Assembly (NCBI GenBank): GCA_024123955.1
Contig: CP099652.1
Coordinates: 6,076,001-6,140,000, forward strand
DNA from: Oxalobacteraceae bacterium OTU3CINTB1
GTDB lineage: Bacteria > Pseudomonadota > Gammaproteobacteria > Burkholderiales > Burkholderiaceae_D
Length of the DNA stretch: 64,000 nt
Reading direction: 5' to 3'
Positions 19,578 through 27,884 of the stretch are shown piece by piece; within the stretch, counting starts at the first letter, position 1, and each line of letters starts with the position of its first letter. The notes under the pieces were generated by a model. The model did no database searches. It had not been told where the DNA came from and was given only the letters and a program-made list of their open reading frames with translations. Both the position numbers and the translations under genes were made by a program.

Positions 19578-20314
19578 AGCGGCGGCTCGATCAAAAAAAC
19601 CTGGCCAAAAAGCCGGTTTGCAGGGCCGAGAATAGTCAATTTGACGGTGTACGTGCCGCCACCGGATTTTTTTGGAATTAGCAATGATATCAACGTGCCC
19701 GCCGTCTGATTTCTAGCGAACGTCCTTTGCTCCGCACATTTTGCCGTCGCGTCGCAAATTTGGTAATCCGCCTGGATGATCGCCGCTGGCGTCCGCAGGG
19801 AAAGGTGGGCAGTCTCATCCAGACCGGAGCGAGTGGTCGCGACCGGCACATAAACGCGCTGATTATCGACGGTACGCCAGCCCATTAAGCCAAGCGCCTT
19901 CTCGTCTATTTTTTTGGGATGGATCGCGGCTGTGAGTGCGACGGTTAGCCCGGTTGTCCCCAGCACCCCGTCGAGCCGGTAGCTGCCGCCTTCACGCTTG
20001 TCAATTCCGATCAGATGGACCGGGCTCTTGTCGTTTGAGCGGCTGAATATGTCGAGGCGCAGCTGATCGGCTCGAAATTGGATATCACCTACGGTGTAAG
20101 AAACGACAAGGAGCTCGCCGCTATTGAGGATACCCACAGTGCCATCGCAATATGTCCCACGCACCGAATAGGGCGAGATCTCTTTCAGCGCACGGGATTC
20201 TTCCAGTAATGTTGCCGAGCATCCCGCTGGAATCTCGGCGGCTGCCCGCAGAGCCGTAGTCGCCAAACCCACGCAAAAAAAGTACCACATACGGCCGGGA
20301 CGTCGCTTTAGCAT
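19574..20314 (-). CDS. Secreted protein of unknown function, first gene of protease operon
   Basis: 246 residues: a signal peptide (MWYFFCVGLATTALRAAA-E), then a strand-rich mature domain with two cysteine pairs (AGCSA and TYCDG; QICDATAKCAEQ) that could form disulfides. The C-terminal 'GGTYTVKLTILGP' looks like an Ig-like or carbohydrate-binding type strand, but no family was recognised. The start at 20314 has GGAG five bases upstream. It is first in the unit, so the operon promoter should be just right of 20314; an AT-rich inverted repeat AAGATGA-N7-TCATCTT is found there at 20364-20384. Confidence 0.68.
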   Translation of the reverse strand: MLKRRPGRMWYFFCVGLATTALRAAAEIPAGCSATLLEESRALKEISPYSVRGTYCDGTVGILNSGELLVVSYTVGDIQFRADQLRLDIFSRSNDKSPVHLIGIDKREGGSYRLDGVLGTTGLTVALTAAIHPKKIDEKALGLMGWRTVDNQRVYVPVATTRSGLDETAHLSLRTPAAIIQADYQICDATAKCAEQRTFARNQTAGTLISLLIPKKSGGGTYTVKLTILGPANRLFGQVFLIEPPL

Positions 20315-20681
20315 AGAGACTCCAATGGTGATTCAGGACAGGGAGTATTGACAATATAGCAGCAAGATGACGAAAAATCATCTTTTTCCGGCGATCTTCG
20401 ATTTGGATCAAGATGCGTACGTGCCTTTCCACCACCAATCACCTTACGCATGAGCAGCGCGATTAACCGTCGGGCCAGAGGCGCAAGCGGAAGTCGACAC
20501 TGCGAACAAGCGCAACTCACACAACGCCGATGCGACCGGAAGAAAACGCCCCGGCGCGCGTGCCCCGACCGCGTGCGCGGCTCGTCAAAAAAATTCGCCT
20601 CGGGCCGTCGAATTCAAACGCCCCCATTCGTCGTCATATGAAGTAGCATTTATTGATCCGGCTATCAACGTTAGGGGCGTT
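20315..20681. other. Intergenic region upstream of protease operon and VOC gene
   Basis: 367 bases between divergent genes. The left end (20315-20400) is AT-rich, with the inverted repeat AAGATGA-CGAAAAA-TCATCTT at 20364-20384 and probably the protease operon promoter. The right end leads to the VOC gene. A short open frame here (20450-20641) is Arg- and Cys-rich, with no ribosome site, and is not called. Confidence 0.4.
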
Positions 20682-21080
20682 ATGAACAAACAGATCATCT
20701 TTAACCTCGCTGTCAAGGACCTCGACAAGTCCAAAGCGTTCTTTTCCGCTCTGGGTTTTGGCTTCAAGCCGGAATTTAGCAATGAGCACGCGGCCTACAT
20801 GGTCATCGTGGACGACAGCATTCATGCCATGCTCATGACCGAAACCTTCTTCCAGTCCTTGATCGACAAACCCCTCGCGCAAGCCAAAGATGCCAACGAA
20901 GTCATCATCTGCCTCAGCTGCGAGAGCCGCGACGAGGTGGACAGCCTGATCGCCAAAGCGGTCGCCGCCGGCGGGCGCTTTCCATACCCGCCGAAGGATC
21001 ACGGCTTCATGTACGACCAGGGCTTCGAGGATCTGGACGGCCACCTGTGGAACCTGGTGTGGACGGCGCCCCAGGCCTGA
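20682..21080 (+). CDS. VOC family (glyoxalase-like) protein
   Basis: 132 residues with a vicinal-oxygen-chelate fold: 'IIFNLAVKDLDKSKAFFSALGFGFKPEFSNEHAAYMVI' is the first beta-alpha-beta-beta-beta unit and 'VAAGGRFPYPPKDHGFMYDQGFEDLDGHLWNLVW' the second, ending with the DxDGHxWxLVW signature. Members include dioxygenases, lyases and antibiotic-binding proteins, so the substrate cannot be given. It appears to be a lone gene at the border of the accessory islet on its left. Confidence 0.85.
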   Translation: MNKQIIFNLAVKDLDKSKAFFSALGFGFKPEFSNEHAAYMVIVDDSIHAMLMTETFFQSLIDKPLAQAKDANEVIICLSCESRDEVDSLIAKAVAAGGRFPYPPKDHGFMYDQGFEDLDGHLWNLVWTAPQA

Positions 21081-21085
21081 GCGAG

Positions 21086-21274
21086 TTATTTCTCCTTGCG
21101 GCCGGCGCCGCCCAGCGACTCGGCCACCGCCTTGTCCACGGCCGGCGCGGCGGGCGGCTGCTCCGGCGGATGGCCGGTCTTGCGCGCCTGTTCCGACTGC
21201 TGGTCGGTGCTGACCTCCACGGCCACTTCGTCATCGGCCGGCAGCAGGGTATCTGATCGTTGCTGAGATTTCAT
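21086..21274 (-). CDS. Small hydrophilic protein, unknown
   Basis: 62 residues, highly charged and proline-rich, with no membrane helix or signal (MKSQQRSDTLLPADDEVAV, then a low-complexity P/A-rich part and a GRKEK end). The main support is a good ribosome site AAGGAG seven to eight bases before the ATG. It is probably intrinsically disordered. It could also be a chance open frame; the family was not recognised. It is convergent with the VOC gene, ending five bases after that gene's stop. Confidence 0.45.
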   Translation of the reverse strand: MKSQQRSDTLLPADDEVAVEVSTDQQSEQARKTGHPPEQPPAAPAVDKAVAESLGGAGRKEK

Positions 21275-21455
21275 CGCTCACTCCTTCACAGATAGATAGA
21301 CCAATGGCGGGCGCGCAAGTTGCTCGGACGCCCCCGCCCCGCTTCAGAATTTTCTGAAAAAATTATAGCGCCGACGCCTACGAGCATGCGGCACGCTTGG
21401 CGCTGGCGAGCGCGCTCTGCCCGTCATAAGCTGGCCTGACTCACGGAGAACGACG

Positions 21456-23093
21456 ATGGCCATCAAAACAATCGACGAAGCATTCGCACCCACCGCTAAA
21501 ACCAGTCCAGAGGGATACGTCCACGCCGACGACCCGGCGCACGCCCACCACGACCATCCACACGGCTGGCGCCGCTGGCTATACGCGACCAACCACAAGG
21601 ACATCGGCACGCTTTACCTGTGGTTCTCGCTGGCGATGCTGATGAGCGGCGGCCTGCTGGCCATGCTCATCCGCGTTGAACTGTTCCAGCCCGGCCTGCA
21701 GTATTTTTATCCCGAGTTCTACAATCAAATGGTCACCCTGCACGGCCTGGTGATGATCTTCGGCGCCATCATGCCGGCCTTCGTCGGCTTCGCCAACTGG
21801 ATGATCCCGTTGCAGGTCGGCGCCTCCGACATGGCGTTCGCGCGCATGAACAACTTCTCGTTCTGGCTGCTGCCGCCGGCCGCGCTGCTGCTGATAGGAT
21901 CATTCTTCAGCGCGGGCGGCGCCACCGCCGCCGGCTGGACCATGTACCCGCCGCTGTCGACGCAAATGGGCGTCGGCATGGACATGGCGATCTTCGCCAT
22001 CCACCTGATGGGCATTTCGTCGATCATGGGCGCCATCAACATCATCACCACCATCCTCAACCTGCGCGCCAAGGGCATGACCTTGATGCGCATGCCGATG
22101 TTCTGCTGGACCTGGCTGATCACCGCCTATCTGCTCATCGCCGTCATGCCGGTGCTGGCCGCCGCCATCACCATGATCCTGACCGACCGCCACTTCGGCA
22201 CCACCTTCTTCAACGCGGCCGGTGGCGGCGATCCCGTCATGTACCAGCACATTTTCTGGTTCTTCGGCCACCCGGAGGTCTATATTTTGATCCTGCCCGC
22301 GTTCGGGATAATCTCGGAGATCATCCCGGCGTTTTCGCGCAAGCGGCTGTTCGGCTACGCCTCCATGGTGTACGCGGCCGGTTCGATCGCCATCATCTCT
22401 TTCATCGTGTGGGCGCACCACATGTTCGCCACCGGCATGCCGATCACCGGCCAGCTTTTCTTCATGTACGCGACCATGCTGGTGGCCGTGCCCACCGGCG
22501 TCAAGGTCTTCAACTGGATCGCCACGATGTGGCGGGGCGCCATGACGTTCGAGGCGCCGATGCTGTTCTCGGTGGGCTTCCTGTGGGTGTTCACGATCGG
22601 CGGCTTCTCCGGCCTTATCCTGGCGGTCGCGCCGATCGACATCCAGGTGCACGACACCTATTATGTCGTCGCCCACTTCCATTACGTGCTGGTTGCCGGC
22701 TCGCTGTTCGCGCTGTTCGCCGGCTACTATTACTGGGTGCCGAAGTGGACCGGGCACATGTTCAATGAACGGCGTGCCGCCTTCCACTTCTGGAACTCGC
22801 TCATCTGGCTCAACGTCACCTTCTTCCCGATGCACTTCCTCGGACTGGCCGGCATGCCGCGCCGCTACGCCGACTACTCGACCCAGTTCACCGACTACAA
22901 CCAGGTGGCCACGGTGGGCGCCTTGCTGTTCGGGCTGACGCAGGTATACTTCCTGTTCGCCATCGTGCTGCCGACCATACGCGGCGGCAAGCCGGCCCCC
23001 GCCAAGCCGTGGGAAGGCGCCGACGGCCTGGAATGGACAGTGCCCAGTCCGGCGCCGTTCCACACCTTCGAAAAACCGCCCACCGTGATCTGA
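21456..23093 (+). CDS. ctaD: Cytochrome c oxidase subunit I (solitary copy)
   Basis: 545 residues, twelve membrane helices. Haem and copper ligands are present: TLHGLVM (haem a His), HPEVYILILPAFGIISE (CuB His and the His-Tyr cross-link site), HHMFATG, and 'HDTYYVVAHFHYVL' (haem ligands). It is a haem-copper oxidase subunit of the A type. It stands alone: no subunit II, III or haem O synthase lies nearby. It is therefore probably a second copy beside a main ctaCDE locus. A DUF2244 membrane protein follows 13 bases later. The ribosome site GGAGAA precedes the ATG. Confidence 0.9.
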   Translation: MAIKTIDEAFAPTAKTSPEGYVHADDPAHAHHDHPHGWRRWLYATNHKDIGTLYLWFSLAMLMSGGLLAMLIRVELFQPGLQYFYPEFYNQMVTLHGLVMIFGAIMPAFVGFANWMIPLQVGASDMAFARMNNFSFWLLPPAALLLIGSFFSAGGATAAGWTMYPPLSTQMGVGMDMAIFAIHLMGISSIMGAINIITTILNLRAKGMTLMRMPMFCWTWLITAYLLIAVMPVLAAAITMILTDRHFGTTFFNAAGGGDPVMYQHIFWFFGHPEVYILILPAFGIISEIIPAFSRKRLFGYASMVYAAGSIAIISFIVWAHHMFATGMPITGQLFFMYATMLVAVPTGVKVFNWIATMWRGAMTFEAPMLFSVGFLWVFTIGGFSGLILAVAPIDIQVHDTYYVVAHFHYVLVAGSLFALFAGYYYWVPKWTGHMFNERRAAFHFWNSLIWLNVTFFPMHFLGLAGMPRRYADYSTQFTDYNQVATVGALLFGLTQVYFLFAIVLPTIRGGKPAPAKPWEGADGLEWTVPSPAPFHTFEKPPTVI

Positions 23094-23106
23094 GCGGGAG
23101 CGAACG

Positions 23107-23574
23107 ATGCCACGTGATGTGCCTTCGGAGCGACGCAGCTGGCTGGTGCGGCGCCGTGCGTTGCTGCAGCGGCCGCAGTTGACCGTGCTGTTTGCCACGC
23201 TGTGCTGTCCCACTCTGGGAGTCGCGGCCGGCTTTGCGTATCTGGGTTACTGGCACATGCTGGCGTATGCGCTGCTGGAGATGGCCGCGCTGGCCGCCTG
23301 CCTGTGGTTCTACGGACGCCACCTCGACGACTACGACCGGATCGAAATCTCGGAAAGCGCGATTGTTGTTGAGCAGCGCAGGGGCGGACGGTGCAGCTAT
23401 CGCCATCTCGACTTGTGGAGCGCCCGTCTGCTGTCGCCAGTACGTGATGGCGACCCGATACGGATCAACGACAAGCGGAATCGCCTCGTTGTCCTCGGGC
23501 GTTTTCTCACGGAGGAGGAGCGCCGCCACCTCGCCAATGAACTAGGTCAATGTCTGCGCCGCGCCAACAAATAA
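23107..23574 (+). CDS. DUF2244 membrane protein
   Basis: 155 residues with two membrane helices near 29-70 (VLFATLCCPTLGVAAGFAYLGYWHMLAYALLEMAALAACLWFYGRHLDDYD), followed by a cytoplasmic strand-rich tail (ISESAIVVEQRRGGR, RINDKRNRLVVLGRFLTEEERRHLANEL). This matches DUF2244 proteins, which commonly sit next to cytochrome oxidase genes; the function is not established. It starts 13 bases after ctaD, in one unit with it. Confidence 0.82.
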   Translation: MPRDVPSERRSWLVRRRALLQRPQLTVLFATLCCPTLGVAAGFAYLGYWHMLAYALLEMAALAACLWFYGRHLDDYDRIEISESAIVVEQRRGGRCSYRHLDLWSARLLSPVRDGDPIRINDKRNRLVVLGRFLTEEERRHLANELGQCLRRANK

Positions 23575-23654
23575 ACGCTCACTTGCATTGCTCAACGTCA
23601 ATTTTTAACACGCTTGCCGGTGACATGATGAAGCTCCCTCTCAAGGAGTCACTC

Positions 23655-24107
23655 ATGTCGACCTGCCAGCACTGCGGTATCGGAAATTCACCCATTCGTT
23701 CACTCTGTACAACCTGCGGAAAAGATCTTCCCAAACCAGTCGCCGGCACGGACGCCGATCTATCGGCGCTGTGGCGCATCCGATTCGACTTGATCGAAAA
23801 AGCTGGCGGGCCAACGCGGCCGCTGTTCAAGCAGCTCACTTTTGGCCAGCGCTGCCGAGTAGCATTCAATCTGTGGGCATTGGTTTTTGGGCTCTTCTAC
23901 TATTTGGCAAAAGGGATGTGGCGCAAAGCAATTACAGTTTTGTGCCTGAGTCTTTCGGTGTTAGCGCTGAGCAGCTTTTTGCCGCCTGATGGCGGGCTCA
24001 GCTTTATTCCATCCACCCTAAATATCATGATCACCTTTTGGTACTTCCTGAACGCGAACATTAACTATTACAAAAAGGTCGTGTTAGGCGACAATGGTTG
24101 GTGGTAG
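23655..24107 (+). CDS. DUF2628 membrane protein with zinc ribbon
   Basis: 150 residues from the ATG at 23655 (AAGGAG eight bases upstream). The N-terminus is a zinc-ribbon (CQHCGIGN, CTTCGKD), then a linker, then the DUF2628 segment (LTFGQRCRVAFNLWALVFGLFYYLAKGMWRKAI) with two to three membrane helices. The function of the family is unknown. It ends close to a half copy of the palindromic motif at 24121-24162. Longer in-frame starts at 23550-23625 lie within or just after the DUF2244 gene and are less likely. Confidence 0.75.
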   Translation: MSTCQHCGIGNSPIRSLCTTCGKDLPKPVAGTDADLSALWRIRFDLIEKAGGPTRPLFKQLTFGQRCRVAFNLWALVFGLFYYLAKGMWRKAITVLCLSLSVLALSSFLPPDGGLSFIPSTLNIMITFWYFLNANINYYKKVVLGDNGWW

Positions 24108-24120
24108 CAGCTCAGGGAGT

Positions 24121-24162
24121 GGTCCGCCATAGCTCCAGGGTCAGGTCCGCCATTGCTACACG
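24121..24162. repeat. Solo copies of the GGTCAGGTCC palindromic motif
   Basis: A 28-base stretch at 24135-24162 matches the arm of the element at 3673-3791 in 24 of 28 positions. A partial direct repeat GGTCCGCCATAGCT (24121-24134) versus GGTCCGCCATTGCT (24144-24157) precedes it. No second inverted arm is seen, so this is a decayed or single unit of the same repeat family. Confidence 0.6.
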
Positions 24163-24172
24163 AACCCAACAG

Positions 24173-24937
24173 TTATGCGTCTACCGGCAACAGCATCACC
24201 AACTTCAAGTCGTGGCGCTTGGCCAGATACAGTGTCACTTGGTTGAAGCGCAATTCGCTGCCGTCGAGCGACTGGAAACTGCGCAATCCGCCCTCCCTGC
24301 CGACCACGTCCTGCAGTCGCCACAACTCGCGGAACTCGGCGCTGTCGCGCGCCACGTCTGCGATCAGCTCCCGCACGGCGGGATGTTCCGCGTGCTTGCC
24401 GATGTCGGCGCGGAACTCGGCCACCAAGCGGCGCGCGCGTTCCGGCCAATCAACGATCAGCCCGCGCGCCGCCGCCGACTGGAACATGAAGCGCAACAGG
24501 TTCGGCGACGGCCCGTCAAGCCAACCGGCGAACAACCGCGCCGCAGCATCGTTCCATGCCACCGCGTCCCAGCGCAGATCGAGGATATAGGCCGGCGCGT
24601 CCACAGCCGCCACGATCGCGTCCAGCGCCGCCTCGGCCGGCGCGCCGTCGGCCTCGCCCTGCGGATCGAGCCGCTCGGCCAGGCTGAACAAATAGCCACG
24701 CTCGGCACCGCTCAATTGCAGCACCTCGGCCAGCCGCGCCAACATCTTGCCCGACGCAGACACCGGCCTGCCCTGCTCAAGCCACGTCAGCCACGTCGGG
24801 CTGACCTCGCACAACTGCGCCAGCTCCTCGCGCCGCAGCCCCGGCGTGCGCCGCCGCCCGCCACCGGGCAACCCGACGCTGGCCGGCGTGGTGCGCTCCC
24901 GATGGGCACGAATGAAATCGCCTAACTTGTTTTGCAT
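24173..24937 (-). CDS. XRE-type regulator with MmyB-like sensor domain
   Basis: 254 residues. The N-terminal helix-turn-helix (GDFIRAHRERT, RRTPGLRREELAQLCEVSPTWLTWLEQGR) is the XRE form with the 'RRTPGLRREELA' signature typical of MmyB-type regulators. The rest is a PAS-like ligand-binding domain (YILDLRWDAVAWNDAAARLF, LLRFMF, 'LRSFQSLDGSELRFNQVTLYLAKRHDLKLVMLLP'). Such regulators usually control a neighbouring divergent redox or methyltransferase gene, here the methyltransferase at 25029. The 91-base gap carries a small palindrome AAGTACTT at 24958-24965, a candidate operator. The effector is unknown. Confidence 0.88.
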   Translation of the reverse strand: MQNKLGDFIRAHRERTTPASVGLPGGGRRRTPGLRREELAQLCEVSPTWLTWLEQGRPVSASGKMLARLAEVLQLSGAERGYLFSLAERLDPQGEADGAPAEAALDAIVAAVDAPAYILDLRWDAVAWNDAAARLFAGWLDGPSPNLLRFMFQSAAARGLIVDWPERARRLVAEFRADIGKHAEHPAVRELIADVARDSAEFRELWRLQDVVGREGGLRSFQSLDGSELRFNQVTLYLAKRHDLKLVMLLPVDA

Positions 24938-25028
24938 GGTGGTTTTTATACCAGGATAAGTACTTGTCTTGTTACAGGATATAAACCCGCCTATTCTGCC
25001 CTGACCCGCCCATTTCAGGAGAAATAAA

Positions 25029-25802
25029 ATGCAACAGCAAGCCGTCGTCGCCCAGCAATTCGGCCAAACCGCCAGCGCCTACCTGACCAGCACCGTCCAC
25101 GCGCAAGGGGCCGATCTGGCCGCGCTGCGCGAACTGGCCGCAGGACTCGGCACCCCGGTGGTGCTCGATCTCGGCTGCGGCGCCGGCCACGCCAGCTTCG
25201 CCGTCGCCCCGGTTGCGCGCTCGGTCACCGCGTTCGACCTGTCTTCCGAGATGCTGGCCGTGGTGGCAGGCGCGGCGCGGGAGCGCGGCCTGCACAACAT
25301 CGTCACTGAACAGGGCGACGTCGCCAGCCTGCCGTTCGCCGACGCCGCGTTCTGCATGGTCGTCACGCGCTTCTCGGCGCACCACTGGCTCGACGTGCCG
25401 GCCGCGCTGCGGGAGGTCAAGCGGGTGCTCAAGCCCGACGGCCTGCTGGTCGTCATTGACATCACCGCGCCGGAGGCGCCACTGCACGACACCACCCTGC
25501 AAGCGGTCGAGTTGCTGCGCGACGGCTCGCACGTGCGCGACTACCGCCCTTCCGAATGGACCGCGATGCTGCAGGCGGCAGGCTTCCAGCCGGAGCGCGC
25601 TGGCGACTGGAAGCTGCAGATGGTATTCGACGAGTGGACCGCGCGCATGCGCACGCCGGCGGAGCGGGTGGCCGCGATCCGCAGCCTGTTCGCCAGCGCG
25701 CCGGAGGAAACGCTGACCTATTTCCAGGTCCAGAAAGACGATACCTTCACGATCGACTCGACGCTGTTCACGGCAAAACCCAATGCCGACGACATCTACT
25801 AA
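25029..25802 (+). CDS. Class I SAM-dependent methyltransferase
   Basis: 257 residues with a Rossmann methyltransferase core: motif I VLDLGCGAGH (residues 45-54), acidic end of strand 2 (AFDLSSEM), 'QGDVASLPFADAAFCMVVTRFSAHHWLDVPAALREVKRVLKPDGLLVVID', which matches the UbiE/Methyltransf_11 pattern. The substrate is unknown. The ribosome site AGGAGA precedes the ATG. It is divergent from an MmyB-type regulator, its likely controller. Confidence 0.87.
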   Translation: MQQQAVVAQQFGQTASAYLTSTVHAQGADLAALRELAAGLGTPVVLDLGCGAGHASFAVAPVARSVTAFDLSSEMLAVVAGAARERGLHNIVTEQGDVASLPFADAAFCMVVTRFSAHHWLDVPAALREVKRVLKPDGLLVVIDITAPEAPLHDTTLQAVELLRDGSHVRDYRPSEWTAMLQAAGFQPERAGDWKLQMVFDEWTARMRTPAERVAAIRSLFASAPEETLTYFQVQKDDTFTIDSTLFTAKPNADDIY

Positions 25803-25815
25803 ACCTGCGGACGTA

Positions 25816-25839
25816 AAAAAGGCGCCGTCTCCGGCGCCT
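25816..25839 (-). terminator. Intrinsic terminator of the peroxiredoxin gene
   Basis: Stem AGGCGCCG-TCTC-CGGCGCCT at 25820-25839; on the minus strand it is followed by a run of six T (25815-25820 region), the right side for the peroxiredoxin gene that ends at 25866. The convergent methyltransferase may also use the hairpin. Confidence 0.8.
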
Positions 25840-25865
25840 CCTTCACTGCATCAAATCAAGCCGGC

Positions 25866-26369
25866 TTACGCCTGACCCAGCAGGGTCTCGGCGTTCGACA
25901 CTTCGAACTTGCCGCCTTGTTCCACGTTCAGCTGCTTGACGACGCCGTCTTCGACCAGCATCGAGTAACGCTGCGAACGCGTGCCCATGCCGTGCTTGCT
26001 GAAGTCGGCATCCAGGCCCAGCGCCTTGCTGTAGGCGGCGTTGCCGTCGGCCATCATGCGCACGGTGCCGGTGGCCTTCTGGTCGCGGCCCCACGCGCCC
26101 ATGACGAACGCGTCATTGACCGAGATGCACCAGATTTCATCGACACCCTTGGCCTTCAGGTCGGCGGCGTGCTTGACGTAGCCTGGCACATGCTGTGCCG
26201 AGCAAGTCGGGGTGTAGGCGCCCGGCAGGCCGAAGATCGCGATCTTCTTGCCCTTGACCAAGTCCTGCACGTTGAACGTGTTCGGGCCGAGCGAGCAGCC
26301 TTCGGTTTCGGTTTCGACGAATTCGGACAGGGTGCCTTCCGGCAGGGTATCGCCAATCTTGATGGTCAT
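25866..26369 (-). CDS. Peroxiredoxin, Prx5-type (AhpC/TSA)
   Basis: 167-residue thiol peroxidase reducing hydrogen peroxide and organic peroxides. The peroxidatic Cys56 lies in GAYTPTCSAQHVPGY, the signature of the Prx5 (hybrid) group; the partner is often glutaredoxin. Other conserved parts: KAKGVDEIWCISVNDAFVMGAWG, 'KFEVSNAETLL'. The ATG at 26369 has AAAGGAG seven bases upstream; the in-frame extension to 26444 runs through the ftsZ terminator. A single-gene unit between two terminators. Confidence 0.92.
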   Translation of the reverse strand: MTIKIGDTLPEGTLSEFVETETEGCSLGPNTFNVQDLVKGKKIAIFGLPGAYTPTCSAQHVPGYVKHAADLKAKGVDEIWCISVNDAFVMGAWGRDQKATGTVRMMADGNAAYSKALGLDADFSKHGMGTRSQRYSMLVEDGVVKQLNVEQGGKFEVSNAETLLGQA

Positions 26370-26400
26370 GTGTGACTCCTTTTGTTTGGGTATTGAACGT

Positions 26401-26427
26401 AAAAAAGCCGCGACAAGCGCGGCTTTT
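26401..26427 (-). terminator. Intrinsic terminator at the end of the dcw cluster
   Basis: AAAAGCCGCG and CGCGGCTTTT (26403-26412, 26418-26427) form a 10-bp stem with a 5-base loop; on the minus strand it is followed by TTTTTT. It lies 74 bases past the ftsZ stop and ends the long mraZ-to-ftsZ transcript. The stem sits just upstream of the peroxiredoxin start. Confidence 0.85.
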
Positions 26428-26500
26428 CCCGGCATAGAACGCACAGTATGCCTGAACCCAGGCCATCCTGCACGATCGTGCAGAATGGCCTAATCGACTC

Positions 26501-27724
26501 TTAGTCGGCCTGCTTGCGCAGGAAGGCTGGAATATCGTACGTCTCCATGCCGTTTTTTTCCATCGCGCGTACTTGCTCGGAAGCCGACTCGCGACGCCAT
26601 ACCGCCGGCGCCTTCATGCCGTCGAAGGCGGGCGCGCCACCGCCGCCCATGCCGCTGGTCGCACCCATCGACACGCCGGCCGACGCCGCGCCGCCCATCG
26701 CGCCCGAAGGCATCATCGGGCTGTTGTGGGTACCGGTGCGCAGCAGCTGCTGCGGCACCAGTTGCACGTGCTTCTTGCCCTTGCCCAGGCCAGTCGCCAC
26801 CACGGTCACGCGGATCTCGTCGCCCATCGTGTCGTCGTAGGCGATACCTTGGGCGATCGAAGCGTCCGGCGCCGCGAACGCGCGCACCGCCGCCATGACT
26901 TCCTTGATCTCTTTACCCTTCAGGCCACGGCTTGCGGTCACGTTGACCAGCACACCGCGCGCGCCCGACAGGTCGACGCCGTCCAGCAGCGGCGAAGCCA
27001 CCGCCTGTTCGGCCGCGATGCGCGCGCGGTCGATGCCCGACGCGGTCGCGGTGCCCATCATGGCCTTGCCCTGCTCGCCCATGATCGTTTTCACGTCGTT
27101 GAAGTCGACGTTGATGTGGCCCGGCACGTTGATGATCTCGGCGATACCGGCGACGGCGTTGTTCAGCACATCGTCGGCGTGCTGCAGCCATTCGATCAGC
27201 GATTCATCTTCGTAGATCTCTTCGAGCTTCTCGTTCAGGATCACGATCAGCGAGTCGACGTGCTCCGACAACTGCTCCAGGCCTTCGTCGGCGATGTCCA
27301 TGCACTTCTGGCCTTCGTGCGAGAACGGCTTCGATACCACCGCCACGGTCAGCGCGCCCAGCGACTTGGCCACTTCGGCCACGATCGGTGCGGCGCCGGT
27401 GCCGGTGCCGCCGCCCATGCCGGCGGCGATGAACACCATGTGCGCGCCGCGCAGCGCGTCCTCGATGCGCGAGCGCGATTCCTCGGCCAGCTTGCGGCCG
27501 ACGTCCGGCTTCATGCCCGCACCCAGGCCGGTCTCGCCGATCTGGATGACGTTGTGCGCGCGCGAGGTGGACAGCGCCTGCGCGTCGGTGTTTGCGGCGA
27601 TGAACTCTACGCCGGACATGCCTTTAACGATCATGTGTTGAACTGCATTGCCACCTGCTCCGCCGACGCCGACGACCTTGATGACGGTGCCCAAAGCTGC
27701 GTTATCGACCATATCAAACTCCAT
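26501..27724 (-). CDS. ftsZ: Cell division GTPase FtsZ
   Basis: 407-residue tubulin homologue that forms the Z ring. GTP-binding loop GGGTGTGAAP (about residue 107), the T7 loop 'NVDFNDVKTIMGEQGKAMMGTA', a Gly/Ala/Met-rich linker and the C-terminal peptide (YDIPAFLRKQ) that binds FtsA, ZipA and ZapD. Start ATG at 27724 with AGGGAG upstream; the in-frame ATG at 27808 extends into the AT-rich leader. It is the last gene of the cluster, with a 160-base gap after ftsA that may hold a separate promoter, and a terminator at 26401-26427. Confidence 0.97.
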   Translation of the reverse strand: MEFDMVDNAALGTVIKVVGVGGAGGNAVQHMIVKGMSGVEFIAANTDAQALSTSRAHNVIQIGETGLGAGMKPDVGRKLAEESRSRIEDALRGAHMVFIAAGMGGGTGTGAAPIVAEVAKSLGALTVAVVSKPFSHEGQKCMDIADEGLEQLSEHVDSLIVILNEKLEEIYEDESLIEWLQHADDVLNNAVAGIAEIINVPGHINVDFNDVKTIMGEQGKAMMGTATASGIDRARIAAEQAVASPLLDGVDLSGARGVLVNVTASRGLKGKEIKEVMAAVRAFAAPDASIAQGIAYDDTMGDEIRVTVVATGLGKGKKHVQLVPQQLLRTGTHNSPMMPSGAMGGAASAGVSMGATSGMGGGGAPAFDGMKAPAVWRRESASEQVRAMEKNGMETYDIPAFLRKQAD

Positions 27725-27884
27725 GATGTGCTCCCTATCAGAATGCGGTTTCCAAGCGCCAGTCCTCATATTTGTAGGAGAACTGGGGATTGAAAACTGC
27801 TGTTTCAATTTAAAAAAAAGTTTAGTGAAAAAACCACCCGTGTTTTTGCTGCAAATTCGCTGCGTATCTTTTACTCGTGCTGCC

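Noticed and set aside
20655..20681. Sequence CAACGTTAGGGGCGTT before the VOC gene, resembling an integron attC core
   Set aside because: No matching left core or attC-size palindrome around it, and no attC after the gene; chance similarity is likelier.
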